A stretch of DNA of 9,031 bases from assembly GCA_947631715.1 (NCBI GenBank), contig CANRMK010000081.1, positions 1-9,031 of the forward strand, given 5' to 3'. Made by a program: the position numbers and the translations under genes. Below, one piece after another: positions 6,595 through 9,031 of the stretch (position 1 is its first letter; every line of letters starts with the position of its first letter). Under the pieces are notes generated by a model. It saw only the letters and a list, made by a program, of their open reading frames with translations. It was not told the DNA's origin and made no database searches. Origin of the DNA: an uncultured Acetatifactor sp. (GTDB lineage: Bacteria > Bacillota > Clostridia > Lachnospirales > Lachnospiraceae).

Positions 6595-8894
6595 AGTTTT
6601 CTCCCTTTCCGACGCTTCTCTTTTCTGAGCAGCGTCCACAGAGCCTTTCTCTCTGCCTTAGCTGTTCTCAGCATCTCTTCCTCCACGGCTTTCCCGCCGT
6701 ACACCACGTCTTCATAGTCTTCTATAAACCTAAGCTGAGGCATCTTCTCCATAAGGCGTCCCCGCTGCCTCAGCTCCTGCAGCGTTTCCTGATCGTTCCG
6801 GCGCAGTCCCAGCCAGGAAAGGATCCGCATATTTCTGTAAAACTCCACTTTCAGCTGCTGCCTCGGACTCATTCTTCGATACCGGAGACATCCTGCCATC
6901 CATTCCAGGGCAAGCGTAACCGGCAGAAAAGCAAGCAGGATCAAAAGAACAAAGGCCAAAAGTTTCACGATCTGTTTCCAAGCCGTATTTTTTAAGGCTT
7001 CCGGCCCCGTGTGTTTCTGGGTCCGCTCTGCCGGCTCCTCCGAAAGGCTGTCGGTCTCCGGCTCCCCCGGATTTTCGTCCGGTTCCTCATAGGAAGTCCC
7101 CTGCGCTTCCTCCACCGCCACGCCCCAGGAGCCATAGCGCAGACGGCCATAGCCCGGAGTGGGTTCAAAGGGGATCCAGCCCGCTCCCTCAAGATATACC
7201 TCCGGCCAGGCATGAGCCATGCCGGACAGGACTGCCGTCTCCCGGTTCCCGTCCAGAGGTACGCAGAATCCCTGGACATATCTGGCAGGAATGCCCTCCG
7301 CCCGGGCCAACAGTACAAACGCCGTGGCAAAGTAGGTACAGTATCCCTGCCTGCTCTCCAGGAGAAAATAATCCAGAAAAGTGCCTGCATCTTTTACCTC
7401 TTCGGGCAGATTCCCTGGTTCTCTCGTATAAGTATAGGAGCTCAATTCCCTCTCAATGGCCAGAAGCTTTTCCACATCTGTTTCGGCTCCCTTTGTAACC
7501 TCTTCCAGATATTCTCTGATCTCTCCGGAAATCGACACGCCTGTCAGATAATTGTCATATATCCTCTGCCGGTACGCCTCCATTTCCTCATAAGATACCC
7601 GCAGCCCCGTCTTTCGGGCAAAGTCTCCCGCCGCATCCTCCCAGGCGGCTTCCTCATAAGCTTCGCCCAGCTCCAGCAGTCCGTCAAAGATCGGCTGGCC
7701 CTGATTCATCTGATAATAAGACATTCTATATTCTGTGCCATACCCTTTTTTTCTCTCCGAAATCAGGTTATCCCCGTCAGAAAGCTCATCTATGTCCTGC
7801 TTCAGGTCCTCCAACCGGACAGTTTTTAAGGGGGCAAACACATAGCGGGTTCGGAAGCGTTCATACCGGACGGTCAGGGAAGTCTCTTTTAAGTAATCCC
7901 ACCAGATTCCCTGTCCCATGCGGTCCAGCCGCTCTGCCGCATACAGAGTTTCCAGGGTATCCAACAGCCGCTCCGGTTCTTCCCCGTGATACTCCTGAGA
8001 CCATTGCTCTCCGTCAAACGTGTCATATACCTTTCCCGTGAGATACAGGTTTCCGGCCAGCTGGCTGCCGGCGCGGACCCACATCAGTTCTCTGTCATCC
8101 TCCCGGCTGCTGCCGCCCAGTTTCCCGCTCTCGGAAAAGCCGCTCAGGCCGGTGTCAAAATCCTCTCCGCCGGGAAACAGGTTCCGAGTCACCTTAAGAA
8201 AGGACTCATGGACCTGTCTGTAGAGCTCCTTTGCCCACTGCCAGTCATAAGGGTTCTCCGGCGCCGGCATAAGCGCCGTAAGCAGAAAATACACTGCCAG
8301 AAAAGGGGACAGCCACAACATATGTCTCACTGGGTCATTTCCCCGGCTTTCTCCCCGCCTTTCCCGGATTCTCTCCGCCCAGGCCATAACCACATAAAGC
8401 AGCGCAAATACCACTTCCATGTGCGTCAGCCTGATCCGTGCCGGCAGGCACAGCAGCATTCCGCCAGTCAGAAGAAAAGCCAGAATGTATTTCCCGAAAG
8501 GGAGCTTTTCCACGGCAGTCTGCACGGCTATTGCCCCTGCCGTCAGAACCGCCGCCTGTATCAGATAAAAGCTTTCCAGCCAGCTCACTCTCCCGGCCGT
8601 GCGGCCCAAAAACCAGTCAACATAAGCCTGCAGAAAGTCACCGTACTGCCTGTATCCGACGGCAGCGGCAACGCCCATGCAGAGCGCTGCGGCCGACAGG
8701 CAGAGCGCTTTCCCCCGGGGAGGAAGCAGGCAGACCCCGGCATACAGGCCAAGCACGCCAAGCAGCACAAGCACATGCTTCCAGCTTACCGCCGGAATGC
8801 CGAAAAAAGGCGTAAACAGACAGATTCCGGCCAGTACTGCCGCCCTTTCCCCTCTGTATAATATCTTCTTCCAGCTATGGCGCGCCCCTTTCAC
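6585..8894 (-). CDS. Membrane-anchored transglutaminase-like (TgpA-type) protein
   Basis: A 769-residue membrane protein with a papain-like transglutaminase domain facing outward; family members are linked to envelope processing, but the exact reaction here is unknown. Hydrophobic segments lie at about 17-31, 39-57, 62-80, 107-128, 135-151, 158-174 and 191-210. A TgpA-type region follows, with GNLYLTGKVYDTFDGEQW (281-298), then the transglutaminase core: C519 in RQGYCTYFATAFVLLARAEGIPARYVQGF (515-543), H561 in AHAWPEVY, and FEPTPGYG, where the usual catalytic Asp is Glu (E577). A Glu/Pro-rich linker (about 596-632) leads to a last membrane segment (about 641-664) and a basic cytoplasmic tail. 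The start is GTG at 8894 with GGAGGG 6 bases upstream; it shares a GTGA with the preceding stop, indicating translational coupling. The order after a DUF58 gene matches the conserved MoxR-DUF58-transglutaminase set. Confidence 0.92.
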   Translation of the reverse strand: MKGARHSWKKILYRGERAAVLAGICLFTPFFGIPAVSWKHVLVLLGVLGLYAGVCLLPPRGKALCLSAAALCMGVAAAVGYRQYGDFLQAYVDWFLGRTAGRVSWLESFYLIQAAVLTAGAIAVQTAVEKLPFGKYILAFLLTGGMLLCLPARIRLTHMEVVFALLYVVMAWAERIRERRGESRGNDPVRHMLWLSPFLAVYFLLTALMPAPENPYDWQWAKELYRQVHESFLKVTRNLFPGGEDFDTGLSGFSESGKLGGSSREDDRELMWVRAGSQLAGNLYLTGKVYDTFDGEQWSQEYHGEEPERLLDTLETLYAAERLDRMGQGIWWDYLKETSLTVRYERFRTRYVFAPLKTVRLEDLKQDIDELSDGDNLISERKKGYGTEYRMSYYQMNQGQPIFDGLLELGEAYEEAAWEDAAGDFARKTGLRVSYEEMEAYRQRIYDNYLTGVSISGEIREYLEEVTKGAETDVEKLLAIERELSSYTYTREPGNLPEEVKDAGTFLDYFLLESRQGYCTYFATAFVLLARAEGIPARYVQGFCVPLDGNRETAVLSGMAHAWPEVYLEGAGWIPFEPTPGYGRLRYGSWGVAVEEAQGTSYEEPDENPGEPETDSLSEEPAERTQKHTGPEALKNTAWKQIVKLLAFVLLILLAFLPVTLALEWMAGCLRYRRMSPRQQLKVEFYRNMRILSWLGLRRNDQETLQELRQRGRLMEKMPQLRFIEDYEDVVYGGKAVEEEMLRTAKAERKALWTLLRKEKRRKGRKLCT
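6601..6610 (-). promoter_or_regulatory. Ribosome binding site of the GH2 gene, inside the transglutaminase gene
   Basis: The minus strand reads GGAAAGGGAG, ending 6 bases before the ATG at 6594. It lies within the last codons of the upstream gene and encodes part of its lysine/arginine-rich tail. It favours 6594 over the longer in-frame start at 6639, which would add 15 charged residues before the usual MYMNLAGEW opening. Confidence 0.75.
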
Positions 8895-9031
8895 AGTCTT
8901 CCCTCCAGCTCTGCTTCCACGGGAATCACCGCCACTCTTCTTCTGCTGTTTCCCTGTCTGATGTATTTCCGGGGATCCTCATCTGTGATCACATAGATCG
9001 CTGTCACAACGCCCTGAGCCGCCAGCCGCTC
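8891..9031 (-). CDS. Probable DUF58 protein, C-terminal 46 residues (cut by window edge)
   Basis: Reading in from the right edge, an open frame runs for 46 codons to a TGA at 8893-8891. The peptide contains AAQGVVTAIYVITDEDPRKY and ends VAVIPVEAELEGRL. This resembles the last alpha/beta unit of DUF58 (von Willebrand A-like) proteins, which end in a similar strand and a basic stretch, but the piece is too short for a firm family call. Position supports it strongly: the stop shares a GTGA with the transglutaminase start, and DUF58 genes typically sit directly before TgpA-type genes and after a MoxR AAA ATPase gene, which would be beyond the edge. The start and the main domain are not visible. 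Confidence 0.62.
   Translation of the reverse strand, partial: ERLAAQGVVTAIYVITDEDPRKYIRQGNSRRRVAVIPVEAELEGRL
8901..8906 (-). promoter_or_regulatory. Ribosome binding site of the transglutaminase gene
   Basis: GGAGGG on the minus strand lies 6 bases before the GTG at 8894. It lies inside the last codons of the upstream gene and decides in favour of the non-ATG start. Confidence 0.85.

Noticed and set aside
6595..6639. Longer GH2 start at the ATG at 6639
   Set aside because: It would add MDAAQKREASEREKT, has no good ribosome binding site, and would overlap the transglutaminase gene by 55 bases; the ATG at 6594 has GGGAG at 6 bases and starts directly at the usual domain opening.
7011..8861. 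Two long plus-strand open frames (7011-7829 and 7986-8861) antisense to the transglutaminase gene
   Set aside because: Composition is shadow-like, there are no family motifs, and the minus strand encodes a complete membrane protein with a conserved Cys-His core here.

Overview
The window looks like chromosome from a Firmicute of the class Clostridia, most likely a Lachnospiraceae-type gut bacterium. Three things suggest this: strong AGGAGG/GGAGGG-type ribosome binding sites, moderately high GC coding sequence around an AT-richer intergenic gap, and close family resemblance of all the proteins to clostridial homologues. This assignment is an inference from the sequence alone.

Layout. Positions 1-3243 (+) hold a ribosome binding site and a complete carB, the large subunit of carbamoyl-phosphate synthase (arginine and pyrimidine biosynthesis). 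carA would be expected just upstream but lies outside the window. Positions 3244-3525 are a 282-base convergent intergenic gap. It contains a strong hairpin terminator that can serve both strands and, on the minus strand, a promoter-like TTGACA-17-TATTCT facing that terminator, so a small RNA of about 137 nt is possible.

From 3526 to the right edge all genes are on the minus strand and overlap head to tail. In transcription order they are: the C-terminal end of a probable DUF58 protein (cut by the window edge); a membrane-anchored TgpA-type transglutaminase-like protein, with a GTG start sharing a GTGA with the DUF58 stop; and a large glycoside hydrolase family 2 protein whose start overlaps the transglutaminase stop by 10 bases. 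MoxR ATPase-DUF58-transglutaminase is a widespread conserved gene set, and the MoxR gene would be expected beyond the right edge.

How the genes work together. carB is independent of the minus-strand operon. The DUF58 and transglutaminase-like proteins probably act together at the membrane or cell envelope. The GH2 protein is the surprise. It has no secretion signal, appears to be translationally coupled to the envelope module, and carries an unusual domain set: a sugar-binding domain joined almost directly to the catalytic barrel, then an amidotransferase-like domain and a discoidin-like domain. No mobile elements, CRISPR arrays, tRNAs or rRNAs were seen. I do not see clear evidence of a wholly new system; the most unusual points are the GH2 linkage and architecture and the possible small RNA.
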